Under the pieces are notes generated by a model. The model did not search any database and had not been told where the DNA came from. It saw nothing but the letters and a program-made list of their open reading frames with translations. 64,000 nucleotides of DNA from contig NZ_CP018632.1 of NCBI RefSeq assembly GCF_002215215.1, positions 5,328,501 to 5,392,500 of the forward strand, read 5' to 3'. This DNA comes from Granulosicoccus antarcticus IMCC3135 (GTDB taxonomy: Bacteria; Pseudomonadota; Gammaproteobacteria; Granulosicoccales; Granulosicoccaceae). The translations under genes were made by a program, and so were the position numbers. This document shows positions 29,285 through 38,683 of this stretch, one piece after another. Positions within the stretch are counted from its first letter, which is position 1; each line of letters starts with the position of its first letter.

Positions 29285-30393
29285 CAACCGAGTCCCCGTT
29301 GTGTACGTCCTCGACGGCGCATCAGCGCCAGGAACAATGGGCCACCGATAATCGCTGTCAGGACCCCGGCAGGAATCTCCTGCGGTGCAATCAGCCATCG
29401 GGCGAAGACGTCGACCCAAACCATGAAGAGAGCACCAAACAACAATGAGATCGGCACGACACGAACATGCAGGCCACCGACCAGTAGCCGGGTAATATGT
29501 GGGATAACCAAGCCGATGAACCCGACCGCGCCGCTGATGGCAACCATCACACCAGTCAACAAGGCTGTAATCACAAACAACTCCGCTCGACGCCAGGCGA
29601 TGGGCACGCCCAGAGTGGTCGCTGCCTCGTCACCCGCATGCATGGCGTCAAGTTGACGCGAGATCATCATCATCCGCAACGCCACCACTAAAAGCACCGT
29701 GGCAGGTAGCCAGAGCACGGCCCAGCGAGCTCGCCCCAGGCCACCGAGCAGCCAGAAAAGCACTTGTTGAGCAGCACGAGGATCACCCCAGAACACCAGA
29801 AGACTGGTAATCGCCGACAGCACATAACCAATTACAACGCCCGAAAGCACAAGGCGCATCGGTGTCAATCGGCCACCCTCCTGAGCAATCAAGTACACGA
29901 CGGCCATTGTCAACGCCGACGTCACGAATGCGGCAAGCGAAATACCCAAACTACCTAATCCGAAGCTACCGAACAGGATCACCAGTGTTGCACCGACTGA
30001 TGCGCCAGACGAAGCACCGAGCACATAAGGATCGGCCAGCGGATTGCGGACCAACACCTGCATTGCTACGCCTACAACCGATAGTGCAGCTCCAAGGATA
30101 GCCGCCAGAACTACTCGGGGTGCACGCAGCTCCCATACGATCTGGACCACGTTGCGGGGTATGCCATCGATCTCTTCCTGGCCCAGAAGTTTGCCGATTA
30201 TGATGTCCCAGATTGTTCCAGGTGTCACGGCAACAGCACCTATGCCAATCGCTAGAATCATCGAGATCGCAAGAGTTGCAATCAGAGCGACCACCACCAC
30301 AGGGACTGCGTTCACATCGAGAAGTCCGGTCGTACGTATTTGCCTCGAACCGTGATGGGTCGACGAGACCGTGATTTCAGAAGCTATGGCCAT
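29284..30393 (-). CDS. ABC transporter permease, FecCD/BtuC family
   Basis: This 369-residue permease has about ten hydrophobic helices and the family motifs LRAPRVVLAAILGAALSVVG, LVRNPLADPYVLGASSGAS, and a C-terminal GFIGLVIPHITRLLVGG. The open frame reaches 30609, but that extra N-terminus is translated riboswitch and leader sequence. The ATG at 30393 is the sensible start. The gene is first in the operon and lies downstream of a cobalamin riboswitch, which points to cobalamin or a precursor as cargo rather than iron. Confidence 0.9.
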   Translation of the reverse strand: MAIASEITVSSTHHGSRQIRTTGLLDVNAVPVVVVALIATLAISMILAIGIGAVAVTPGTIWDIIIGKLLGQEEIDGIPRNVVQIVWELRAPRVVLAAILGAALSVVGVAMQVLVRNPLADPYVLGASSGASVGATLVILFGSFGLGSLGISLAAFVTSALTMAVVYLIAQEGGRLTPMRLVLSGVVIGYVLSAITSLLVFWGDPRAAQQVLFWLLGGLGRARWAVLWLPATVLLVVALRMMMISRQLDAMHAGDEAATTLGVPIAWRRAELFVITALLTGVMVAISGAVGFIGLVIPHITRLLVGGLHVRVVPISLLFGALFMVWVDVFARWLIAPQEIPAGVLTAIIGGPLFLALMRRRGRTQRGLG

Positions 30394-30499
30394 ATCGCGC
30401 TCAAAAACCGACAATGAGCGACAAGGCAACACTAACGCCACGACAGCGCTTGCGTAGCCCACGACGCAGACCACGGCGACTAATGGGGGTAATAAAACT

Positions 30500-30601
30500 C
30501 GCCGCAGGCATTCGGGCTCGCCGATCGTGAAAACGATCAGCCTACCGTTGCGGGTCAGCGCCGGATTTTGACCGGACTTTCCCTGCGCACGAATTACATT
30601 T
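30500..30601 (-). ncRNA. Cobalamin riboswitch
   Basis: Read on the minus strand, the conserved core is clear. GCAGGGAA is followed by a CCGGTC/TCCGG hairpin, then GCTGACCCGCAACGGTA, a GATCG/CGATC hairpin, and the B12 box GAGCCCGAATGCCTG at 30505-30519. The outer CGCAGG pairs with CCTGCG to close the P1 helix. A TATAGT -10 box at 30609-30614 would start transcription near 30602. It lies about 107 nt before the permease start and should lower expression when adenosyl- or methylcobalamin is abundant. The subclass is not determined. Confidence 0.88.
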
Positions 30602-30781
30602 TCGAACAACTATAGTAGCATTTGCGCGGGCAAAGAATGACCAGGCGATGATGTCATTAACGGAAACGACTCAGTCTTCGTCAACCAGAGTGACAAGTTC
30701 GGAATCAATCAGCCTGACCTGCTTGCGGACAAGCTGATTGAAGTGTGAGTAGTCAGCTCAGAACGACTTCTGTTGTAAGAC

Positions 30782-33598
30782 TCATTCGGCAACAACAAGT
30801 GGAATGCTGGCTAATAGCTGTCTGTCGGTATCGATGATATATCGGATTTCGTAATTGCCTGCGGCGGAAGGTGCGCTGAATTGCAGCGTATCAACACCAG
30901 CTTGCACATACCGGAAGCTCTCATAGCTGTTCAGGCCATCGCCTTCGATTGCAATGGCGATATAGTCCCGATTATTGGCTGGACCTGTCCACTGAACATC
31001 AAACGTACTTCCACTAGCGACCGTTGAGGGCGCAGACAGGGAAGCTGACACGCTGGTGACAGTAATCGGAACCGATGCCAGTACCTGATTGTTGTTGTCT
31101 ATGACATATCGAATCTCATAGTTACCCGGTATTCCCGGCACCGTCAATGCCACGCTACCAGTCCCTTCCTCCAGGTAGCTAAAAGTCCGATAACTGCCTG
31201 GGGAGGCGCCCGCATCTGACAGTGATATGTAGTCTCTGTCATTCATTGGGCCTACCCACTCAACCGCGATAGTCGATCCGGCCGGAGCCGTGCCGGGCGC
31301 CGTAACCGTCGCAGTAACAGTTGTGACTGTTATAGGCAATCTGAATAATATCTGGCTATCTGAATCAACGATGTAACGAAGTTCGTAATCCCCGGGAGGA
31401 ACAGATAAGGTCAACTCAACTTCATTCGAGCCCTCTTGTAAATACTCATAGGTCTCGTAAGAGCCCGCTGCCGCACCTGGCTCTGCCAGCGCAATATAAT
31501 CTCGTGGATTGTTTGGACCACTCCACTGAATCACAATATCGGAACCCGCTGGAGCCGCCTCAGGTGCCGTTAATGTGACTGTGGATTCAACAACCTCTAG
31601 AGTCACTGCTGCCACAATCGGGTTTTCTGATTGCAAAGCAGGATCCAGTACATATCGTATCTCGTACGTCCCTGTGGCACCGGGTGCCGTCAACGTTACC
31701 GAATCAGAATCCGGAGTCGGATAGCTGAAATTCGAATAGCTTGACGGAAAGGCGCCGACATCAGCGATAGCAATGAAATCACGAGGATTTCCAGGCCCAG
31801 TCCAGCTGACAGCAAAGACAGCACCTTGACCAACCGTTGACGGTGCAGAAAGTGTGGCAGCTCCTGCTATCGGAACATTCTCATTCAGGATTTCCTGTAG
31901 TGGCTCACGAATGGTTAACGCATAATTTCCACCCAGGGTGCTACCAAAAATCTGCACACGAAAGGGTGTCCGCGATTCTGTCAATTCAAGCAATCCCAGA
32001 TCCTGACATATAGATGCAAAGTCAATGACGGGTTCATTAGTCGAATCCAATACTCGCCAAACTACATCACAGTCGGCCCCAGCCTCAGAGCCAAGATAGA
32101 CTGTGTTGCCGGCAGCTGAGGGCAATGTACCCACCGCCACTTCATTGTTTGCAAGTTGCCCCTCGACCAGCTGGCCCAGCGGCAGTACACCAAGATCGAG
32201 CGTCGCCGGCGTGATCAAATCAAACGTGTAATTCGTCGCATCACCAGCGGCACTGTAGACATCGATCTCTGCCACATCAGAATTAATGAAAGCCGAACTT
32301 TCACACGATAATAATATTTCTTGCTGCGAACCAGATTCGGTTCGTACAATTGCACTTATCGATACAGCGCCATCACATGGAGTACGCAACTGCAACAGCT
32401 GTGGCTCTCCGACAGCATCGGCCAATCGATAACGGTCCAAAGCAGTGTCAGTTTCAAGGTTGCCAGCACCATTTGCAGGGATATTCAATGCAACAGACGC
32501 GTTATGTTCAAGAGTAAAGGCAGTAACATCCTTGCCAAGGATAGATGCTGCGCTTAGCGTGCCAGGAAATCTTTCTCTCAACGATAAAGCATCATTGATC
32601 AAAGATGCATCTCCGGTTACCGCGACATCAAAGGTACACTCATCCAGCCCAGCGCCGAGCTCTACCCCAGCTGCAAGACACTGCAAACGGGCTTGTCTGC
32701 GGATTTCAGGATCCAATTCATCAAGCGTTTGTATCTGTGGCCCCGCCCCTTCAGAGGGATCGGTAGTGTAGTTGAAAGGCGTCAGAAACAGAGAAGCATC
32801 ACCCACCCGCCTCCAATCATCTGCATAGCTGCCATAGAGTTCTTCTTGCGTGTAAGCGACGGACGCTCCCGCAGCCGTTCGTAAATCATTGCCCGGATCA
32901 CCATCGCCATCACCCAGCAACCCCGTTGTCGCACCCGCGAATCGCTTGTTCAGCTGAACGGTTAATGTTGTTCCGCTGATAGCCAGCTTAACGAACCCAT
33001 CAACCTCTATTCGGAACCCATCCTCAATCCTTTGTATCAAAAAATCCGGATCGGCCAGCTCATACCAATCTCCTGAACTCAGGAAAACCAGCTCACCGTT
33101 GATGTTGAGACCGGAATTTTCCTCGAAAGAATCATCGATTGACACAGTGTGTTGCCCTGCACGTACAGCAACACCGTTTGTATAGCCAATACTGCCAAGC
33201 AGGCGCACTTGAACTTCAAGCTCGTCAGCTACGACCAGTGCATAGTCTCCTTCCTGATGGAAATTGAACCGCAGTCCATCACGCGTGATCATATGCGGAT
33301 CGCCCCAGGATTCATCACAGGGTGTGCCGCCCAGCGCCCCGCTCAAGATACAATCAATACAATTATCTTTGAAATCTTCATAGCTCGGATACGGGATGGC
33401 ATCATTGCAGATTTTCTGAGCTACGGGACCGCTGGCCAAATTGCAGGCTATTTCCATTGCGACTCTTCTCTGCAGCGAAGTGGCCACATTGTTCGCACTG
33501 CATGCCCTCTCCCGAGGAGTTTGAACAGATTGGGCATATGCCAGACTGCCCATGAAGGTAAGGCAGATGAAACAAAGGAACCTTGCATGGTTTTTCAT
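30782..33598 (-). CDS. Secreted protein with VWD domain and four 90-residue C-terminal repeats
   Basis: This 938-residue exported protein has a signal peptide ending near Ala22. A von Willebrand type D-like domain spans about residues 95-260, with GDPHMITRDGLRFNF and the calcium-site-like LLGDGDGDPGNDL. The middle region is of unknown fold (260-580). Four tandem units start near residues 582, 675, 764 and 853. Each runs from a TAP or SAPST strand through WxGPxNxRDYIAI to GNYEIRYxxD, and each looks like an immunoglobulin-type sandwich. Function is unknown; adhesion or matrix structure is a guess. It overlaps the preceding lipoprotein gene by ATGA. Confidence 0.8.
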   Translation of the reverse strand: MKNHARFLCFICLTFMGSLAYAQSVQTPRERACSANNVATSLQRRVAMEIACNLASGPVAQKICNDAIPYPSYEDFKDNCIDCILSGALGGTPCDESWGDPHMITRDGLRFNFHQEGDYALVVADELEVQVRLLGSIGYTNGVAVRAGQHTVSIDDSFEENSGLNINGELVFLSSGDWYELADPDFLIQRIEDGFRIEVDGFVKLAISGTTLTVQLNKRFAGATTGLLGDGDGDPGNDLRTAAGASVAYTQEELYGSYADDWRRVGDASLFLTPFNYTTDPSEGAGPQIQTLDELDPEIRRQARLQCLAAGVELGAGLDECTFDVAVTGDASLINDALSLRERFPGTLSAASILGKDVTAFTLEHNASVALNIPANGAGNLETDTALDRYRLADAVGEPQLLQLRTPCDGAVSISAIVRTESGSQQEILLSCESSAFINSDVAEIDVYSAAGDATNYTFDLITPATLDLGVLPLGQLVEGQLANNEVAVGTLPSAAGNTVYLGSEAGADCDVVWRVLDSTNEPVIDFASICQDLGLLELTESRTPFRVQIFGSTLGGNYALTIREPLQEILNENVPIAGAATLSAPSTVGQGAVFAVSWTGPGNPRDFIAIADVGAFPSSYSNFSYPTPDSDSVTLTAPGATGTYEIRYVLDPALQSENPIVAAVTLEVVESTVTLTAPEAAPAGSDIVIQWSGPNNPRDYIALAEPGAAAGSYETYEYLQEGSNEVELTLSVPPGDYELRYIVDSDSQILFRLPITVTTVTATVTAPGTAPAGSTIAVEWVGPMNDRDYISLSDAGASPGSYRTFSYLEEGTGSVALTVPGIPGNYEIRYVIDNNNQVLASVPITVTSVSASLSAPSTVASGSTFDVQWTGPANNRDYIAIAIEGDGLNSYESFRYVQAGVDTLQFSAPSAAGNYEIRYIIDTDRQLLASIPLVVAE

Positions 33599-34458
33599 GG
33601 GGTTGCCTCCGATACAACGAAGTTGTTTTGTACGACAGACGTCAACGTACCCGCCTGCCCATTGACGCTAACCTCCCCTTCAAAACTGGATTCCCGAATG
33701 AGTTCGGTTTCGATGAGCAACAGGGTGTTCGTGTCATAGCTAGTGGTAGCAGTGACGCTATACCCTGAACTGGCAAGTACATCGGAGGGCAGAATAGTAG
33801 CTTGCAGGTCAATTTTGACAATAGAATCATTGATCTGGGCGACGGTTACCGTGTTAGTAACTACGCCTTCCGGCTCGGCGGATTGATACGTCCAAATAGC
33901 GCCCTCACCAACTTCTGCATCAGGCACTGCCAGGATCAGCTCAGGCATCATGAATACGCCCAGTGTGTTGTGACGGGCAATACCGGTTGAGTCGGTATTC
34001 ACGGAGTCAATTAGCTCCCCGAATTTCGTGTAGGTAAAATTCCACCGGCCATCGATAGTGGCGGGAAATTCGTTGGGTGCGACAGAGTAGCTTTTTAAAA
34101 CAGGCGTCAGCTGCAGCGACACAACGTCTTCCAGCAACGTCATTTCTGCACTAACGTCATACGAAGCAGAAACAGAGTCCGTACTTGGTATATTTTCAAA
34201 GTCAACTGCCTCCTCTGCGTTTGCAACTGCAGAATAGAACCTGTCAGCACTGCTCATCACTGAAAGTGATCGCAACGGTTCACTACCAGCCTCTATCAGA
34301 GTTACAAACGTCAGCGTATTTCCGCCCCCGTTATTTAGCAGCGGGTCATCTTCGGAGCTTGAAGAGCTACAACCGACCGCAAAGATCGTTGTAACGCCAA
34401 ACAGCAACAATGGCATTCGAAAGACAACAAGGCGTGATCGATAATCTACAGATTTCAT
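33595..34458 (-). CDS. Lipoprotein of unknown function
   Basis: This 287-residue protein has a hydrophobic signal sequence and a lipobox-like FAVGC with Cys30, followed by a serine run (SSSSSEDD) as linker. I do not recognise the rest. It is rich in beta-strand-like Thr/Val segments and has no cysteine after the lipobox. It lies upstream of and overlaps the VWD/repeat gene by 4 nt, so the two are translationally coupled and probably act together at the cell surface. Confidence 0.7.
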   Translation of the reverse strand: MKSVDYRSRLVVFRMPLLLFGVTTIFAVGCSSSSSEDDPLLNNGGGNTLTFVTLIEAGSEPLRSLSVMSSADRFYSAVANAEEAVDFENIPSTDSVSASYDVSAEMTLLEDVVSLQLTPVLKSYSVAPNEFPATIDGRWNFTYTKFGELIDSVNTDSTGIARHNTLGVFMMPELILAVPDAEVGEGAIWTYQSAEPEGVVTNTVTVAQINDSIVKIDLQATILPSDVLASSGYSVTATTSYDTNTLLLIETELIRESSFEGEVSVNGQAGTLTSVVQNNFVVSEATP

Positions 34459-34742
34459 GGAAGCTCCATTTCGACATATCCTCTAGTGCAAAACCTGAGG
34501 ATAAGAATCAACTCGTGCAGCCACTCTAGATGAATATGGAAAAACGTAAACTGCTTTTCCCCATCTTTATGACTAGTTGCAGCTGACCCTGTCAACAATC
34601 ACATCCCAATCTATCCTTAGACTGACTTCCTCATTGAGCACGCGCTTGTGGCTCTTCCGATAGGCTCTATTTTGCAATGACTATCAATGCAGCACCACAG
34701 AACACCCCGGGATTTCTCTGAAACAACAGGTTCTTGCAAACG

Positions 34743-35342
34743 TCAGTTGTAGACTTGAGACGCTATGCTGGAGTTACCGATAGCCAGGGTCGTCGTCTCA
34801 ACCACTGCATTCAACAGGGCAACGTCAGGATCTGTTTTTGCCAGCACGTTCAGGCCTTGTGAGACACAGAGCAGATGTTGTGCCCAGATGGAGGCGTTCT
34901 TGATCCCATCGCGTTCCAGAGCTCTTTCGAATACTTTGGCTAAATGTGCGAAGTGATTCTTGAAGATTTTAGCGACTTCGTCATCGGACTCTTTGAGTTC
35001 AATGAAGGCATTTGTACCAAGGCACCCCCATCGCCGATTGTTATGCAGGATGCCTTCAACGATATGTTCGAAATAGTCTCGTATACCGCCCAAGCCCTCA
35101 GGGTTAGACTCCAGAATGACAATGCCAGGTTGATTTATCTGCTCTAGATAGTGGTGGATTACAGCTAGAAACAAACCTCTTTTGTTGCCAAAAGCGCCAT
35201 ATATGCTACCCGGATTGAGGCCCGTGGCTGTGCAAATGTCGCCTATCGCAGCACCAGAATAGCCATCACGCCAAAACACGCCCATCGCACCATCCAGAAC
35301 ATCGTCCATATTGAATTCGCGATGACGTGCCATGCTGTTCAT
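34743..35342 (-). CDS. TetR/AcrR-family transcriptional regulator
   Basis: This 199-residue regulator has an N-terminal helix-turn-helix (VFWRDGYSGAAIGDICTATGLNPGSIYGAFGNKRGLF), then a C-terminal ligand domain. The first start codon gives MNSMARHREF; Met4 is equally possible. A perfect 13-bp inverted repeat lies 92 bp upstream. It follows a symporter/dehalogenase/NrtS operon on the same strand and may control it and itself. The ligand is unknown. Confidence 0.88.
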   Translation of the reverse strand: MNSMARHREFNMDDVLDGAMGVFWRDGYSGAAIGDICTATGLNPGSIYGAFGNKRGLFLAVIHHYLEQINQPGIVILESNPEGLGGIRDYFEHIVEGILHNNRRWGCLGTNAFIELKESDDEVAKIFKNHFAHLAKVFERALERDGIKNASIWAQHLLCVSQGLNVLAKTDPDVALLNAVVETTTLAIGNSSIASQVYN

Positions 35343-35433
35343 TACTCCTGGTGAGGCTTTGGACCTAATGGAGGCTACCCCATAACGGCCTCTGATTATA
35401 TGTCAAATCGGTAGAAAACTTATGCAGCCATCT

Positions 35434-35467
35434 ATCTATACTGATACAGATGCATATCAGTATAGAT
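35434..35467. promoter_or_regulatory. Perfect 13-bp inverted repeat, likely TetR operator
   Basis: ATCTATACTGATA (35434-35446) and TATCAGTATAGAT (35455-35467) are exact complements separated by CAGATGCA. It is upstream of the TetR gene and after the NrtS stop. Length and symmetry fit a dimeric repressor site; autoregulation is the simplest reading. Confidence 0.6.
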
Positions 35468-35520
35468 GTGAGGCCTGAAGGCATTCCTGTAATGAACAGG
35501 TATACGTGTTCAGAAGAACT

Positions 35521-35775
35521 TCAGCCGCCCTGAAATTCCCGGATAGCGAGCACCGACGAGTAGGTTGAAACGGAATACGGCACGCAGAATGTCAACAATA
35601 TCTTGAACATGATGCTTACATCGATATCCCCAGCCAACAATCGATCACCATGATTGATTGTAGCCAGCACCACACCGACCAGAATTGACACCCGTAGTGC
35701 CCGTTTCATGACAGAGGGACTACAGGCTATCTGCAAAAAGCTTCTAACCGGTAGTTGCGGCGCCGATTCTTTCAT
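35521..35775 (-). CDS. nrtS: NrtS-like nitrate/nitrite transport protein
   Basis: This 84-residue protein has two hydrophobic helices and the pattern of the small NrtS family: ALRVSILVGVVLATINHGD, a short LLAGD turn, then KILLTFCVPYSVSTYSSVLA. Cyanobacterial NrtS supports nitrate and nitrite uptake at higher concentrations. The gene starts inside the dehalogenase stop (ATGA) and ends the operon. Why a nitrate transporter would be coupled to a haloacid dehalogenase is not clear, so the true substrate may differ. Confidence 0.75.
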   Translation of the reverse strand: MKESAPQLPVRSFLQIACSPSVMKRALRVSILVGVVLATINHGDRLLAGDIDVSIMFKILLTFCVPYSVSTYSSVLAIREFQGG

Positions 35776-36506
35776 TTTATCAATGAGGCAAGGTCTGAAA
35801 GTGATGTAAGACGATGATCAGGCTCCATGCCAAAATTCTCCAGTTGCATCCGTAATAATTTGAACATGGTAGACGGACCAACGACCTCCTGGGATGCTAC
35901 TTCAGCCGCCAATGCCTCCGGGGTAACTCGTTCTATCCAGGCTACCTGGAAACCGAAGTTCTTTGCGGCTGTAGCATCAAAGGAGTTGGAAGAGACAAAC
36001 ATTACATTCTCCGGCTTTATACCGAGAGTCTGCTCGACAAGTTCATAGGCCGTTGGATGTGGTTTGAATGTTTTGACTTTATCAACACTGATAACCGATT
36101 GTAAGCGCGTATCCAGTCCGGTATTTTTAACCAGCTTGTCCAATATTTCCTGATTGCCATTGGAGAGAATGGCAAGCGGATAACCTTTCAAAGCATCCAG
36201 AGCGGACAGGCAGTCAGGATATGGATCCAGGTGCAGATATTTGTCGAGAATACGATTTACGACCACCTTGTCAGTTGAGAGTCCAATCGCTTTCAGCGTG
36301 TAGACAAGCGACTCTTCAGAGACTTCCCAGAAGTCACGATACACCTGCATTTGTGAACGTAGCCAGGTATATTCCAACTGTTTCAATCGCCAGATTTGAG
36401 TGATCAAATCCCCTCTTCCAGGAAACTCTTCCTCCGTGAGTTGTGAGACGGAATGGACATCATAAAGAGTCCCATAAGCGTCAAACACAAAAGCTTCGAT
36501 TGTCAT
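35772..36506 (-). CDS. Haloacid dehalogenase, type II
   Basis: This 244-residue HAD hydrolase has the nucleophile motif FDAYGTLYD (Asp near residue 9), an LSNGNQE motif II and KTFKPHPTAY with the conserved Lys. It closes with MFVSSNSFDATAAKNFGFQVAW. These are the marks of L-2-haloacid dehalogenases, which convert 2-haloacids to 2-hydroxyacids through an Asp ester. Placement with a Na+/solute symporter fits uptake and dehalogenation of small halogenated carboxylates, as in marine algal habitats. A general HAD phosphatase is less likely. It is 30 bp after the previous gene. Confidence 0.85.
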   Translation of the reverse strand: MTIEAFVFDAYGTLYDVHSVSQLTEEEFPGRGDLITQIWRLKQLEYTWLRSQMQVYRDFWEVSEESLVYTLKAIGLSTDKVVVNRILDKYLHLDPYPDCLSALDALKGYPLAILSNGNQEILDKLVKNTGLDTRLQSVISVDKVKTFKPHPTAYELVEQTLGIKPENVMFVSSNSFDATAAKNFGFQVAWIERVTPEALAAEVASQEVVGPSTMFKLLRMQLENFGMEPDHRLTSLSDLASLIK

Positions 36507-36536
36507 GTGTAGCTCTCCATTTTTTATTTTCTAGAG

Positions 36537-37049
36537 TCAGTTATTCAGGAAGGTAAAACTGAACAGGAATATTGCGGCTGAACTTACTGCCCCCACAGAG
36601 CGCAAAATCGACCACGAAAGTCTGGGTGCCAGCAATCGTGCTGCTGTGTATAAAAAGGCACATAAACTCAGCATAGATATCAACCCGGCTACGCTCACCA
36701 ATGACTTCCCGGAATATAAACAGTAGGCAAGCGCTGGAGCACCCACCCATAAGGGCAATGATGCAGAGCAAATCAGAGTGAAAAGCTCAGTAAAAGGCAG
36801 GTGCGCACCAAATGCTCGCACCATCGCCCAGAGAACCGCTGAGAATCCTGCCCATAAAGCAATAGTTTGCGTAAGGCCACCAAGAGCAACAACCATGAAC
36901 GCCTGAGTCGGCAAGACCCCCGCGGTAGCGAGCTGTTCAGTATTCAGCCACACGACAGCCAGACTCCATAGCAGTCCTGTCACTGGAATACCAATCATGG
37001 GCATCCAGCTATTTTGCACAGTCCTGGTCTGCATCATGGCCCTTACCAT
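36537..37049 (-). CDS. Five-helix membrane protein of unknown function
   Basis: This is a protein of about 170 residues with roughly five hydrophobic helices and few charged residues, loosely like Yip1-domain proteins. The frame opens at 37091, but Met at 37049 follows a GGGG-type site and overlaps the symporter stop by 7 nt, so it is preferred. Its place in the symporter/dehalogenase operon suggests a transport or membrane role. I cannot assign a function. Confidence 0.6.
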   Translation of the reverse strand: MVRAMMQTRTVQNSWMPMIGIPVTGLLWSLAVVWLNTEQLATAGVLPTQAFMVVALGGLTQTIALWAGFSAVLWAMVRAFGAHLPFTELFTLICSASLPLWVGAPALAYCLYSGKSLVSVAGLISMLSLCAFLYTAARLLAPRLSWSILRSVGAVSSAAIFLFSFTFLNN

Positions 37050-38683
37050 GGGACCAAGCCCCAAAGCAAAACAGGTACCCATAGTCCACACAGAATCAGC
37101 AGCCAGGTAGAACTGTCATAGCGCACGCGGGTGACATCCGCCCAGCCATGCATTCTTTCCACCAACTCCTGTGCTTCGCTTCGCTCAGCAGAGGCGGCCT
37201 GTACAACCACCCTCTCTGCCAGAAAAGAGACGAGTATTGTCACTATGAAACCGACAGGAACTGAAATCAGCGCTTGTGCAAAACCAAGCTTGCTGACCAG
37301 GCCAGTACCAACTGATAGATCCCCAAACACATACGGGGAGATAACAATATATAAAGCACCTGACACAAAACTACCAACAAAGGCACCCCAGGAATTAATA
37401 CGCGTTGACCAGACTCCCAGCACCACCATCGGTGTGATTGTCGTTGCGCAGAGTCCAAATGCCCAGAAAATGGAGGTAATCAGGAATGCTGGCGGGTTCA
37501 GCGAAACCAGAAGCGAAACAACGCCCGTGCCTGCCAACGCAAAGTACCCATACTTTAGCTGGGTCTTCTCATTCATTTCCGGTTTGATCACACCCACTAT
37601 GTCATGCCCTACCACTGTTGCAACACCAATCATCAGCCCTGCAATGGTGGAAACACCGGCTGCCAATACTCCTGCAATGACAAAGGCAGACACCCAATCC
37701 GGGTTATAGGCCAAATTTAGCAACAGAGTCGTTTTGTCAGCAGCCTCTGGTGAAAGTTCAAGGCCGAGCAAGGCAAAATGATAAACACCTGCGAACCCCA
37801 TCGCATAAATCCCCAGAAACATGATGCCGACCCAAAGACAAAACCAGGGGACGACTTTGCGTGCGGACTTGATGCTCTTGGAAGTCAGAATACGTTGGGC
37901 TAATTGCGGAAGACCGATGGTGCCAATTGTCAGTGCGACAAACAGTGACAAGTAGAAACGAGGTTCATATTTCAGATCAAAGAATGTCGGGATTTTCTCT
38001 AACAGTGCATCCGTCATATCCCCATAACCCAATGGTGGAAACCAGTATCCTGAGACTCCCATTGCCTTGAGGATAGCGGCCAGAGGCACTAACAATGCGA
38101 CCATCATGATCACCATTTGAATGGCATCGTTATAAGTCGCCCCTTTCATGCCGCCAATGGTGATATAGCCTGTAATTACCACGGCGGAGAGAATCAGCGA
38201 CAGGGTGTAATCCAATCCCAACAAGACCTCAAACACCTTTGCAATGCCAATGAACTGTCCGACCATGTACATCAACATGATCAACAGCATCCAGCCTGCG
38301 GCCAGAAAAGCACTTTGACGCCCGTATCGTTGCTTCACGAAATGAACGGAAGTAAACACCTCCATCCTGTAAAGAGAGGCTCCGTAAAGCATCACGAGTA
38401 GTGGCACACTGAGAATCAGTTGAATCCACATATAGACAAAAGGCAGATGCAGCTGCTGTATAAGCGCCACAACGCCCAAAAATGTGGCGACACTCATCCA
38501 GGTAGATGAGGCAGCAAGGGAGTTGACCAATGGCCCTATCGAACGCCCTGCCAGATAGAGGTCGGTGGCATTCTCTGTCTTTTTATTGTTTATAAAAGCA
38601 ACAATATAGTAAAGGCTAAAGACCGCAAACGTTATCCCAAGTCCTAGCCAGATATTGTCTAACTGCCAGTTTTCTGCAGTCAT
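37043..38683 (-). CDS. Sodium:solute symporter (SSS family)
   Basis: This 546-residue inner-membrane transporter has about 13 helices. SSS landmarks include DLYLAGRSIGPLVNSLAASSTWMSV near residue 45 and the GGMKGATYNDAIQMVIMM segment. A GVLAAGVSTIAGLMIGVAT stretch corresponds to the sodium-site helix. The cytoplasmic C-terminal part is followed by two last helices. It is coupled by ATGA to a small membrane subunit upstream, as in two-component SSS transporters. Because a haloacid dehalogenase follows, a short-chain or halogenated carboxylate is the likely substrate, by inference only. Confidence 0.87.
   Translation of the reverse strand: MTAENWQLDNIWLGLGITFAVFSLYYIVAFINNKKTENATDLYLAGRSIGPLVNSLAASSTWMSVATFLGVVALIQQLHLPFVYMWIQLILSVPLLVMLYGASLYRMEVFTSVHFVKQRYGRQSAFLAAGWMLLIMLMYMVGQFIGIAKVFEVLLGLDYTLSLILSAVVITGYITIGGMKGATYNDAIQMVIMMVALLVPLAAILKAMGVSGYWFPPLGYGDMTDALLEKIPTFFDLKYEPRFYLSLFVALTIGTIGLPQLAQRILTSKSIKSARKVVPWFCLWVGIMFLGIYAMGFAGVYHFALLGLELSPEAADKTTLLLNLAYNPDWVSAFVIAGVLAAGVSTIAGLMIGVATVVGHDIVGVIKPEMNEKTQLKYGYFALAGTGVVSLLVSLNPPAFLITSIFWAFGLCATTITPMVVLGVWSTRINSWGAFVGSFVSGALYIVISPYVFGDLSVGTGLVSKLGFAQALISVPVGFIVTILVSFLAERVVVQAASAERSEAQELVERMHGWADVTRVRYDSSTWLLILCGLWVPVLLWGLVPW

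Noticed and set aside
29285..29419. 45-residue N-terminal extension of the corrinoid ATPase
   Set aside because: It overlaps the permease 3' end, and the ATG at 29284 gives the normal coupled start.
30394..30609. 72-residue N-terminal extension of the corrinoid permease
   Set aside because: The stretch is the riboswitch and its leader; the real start is the ATG at 30393.
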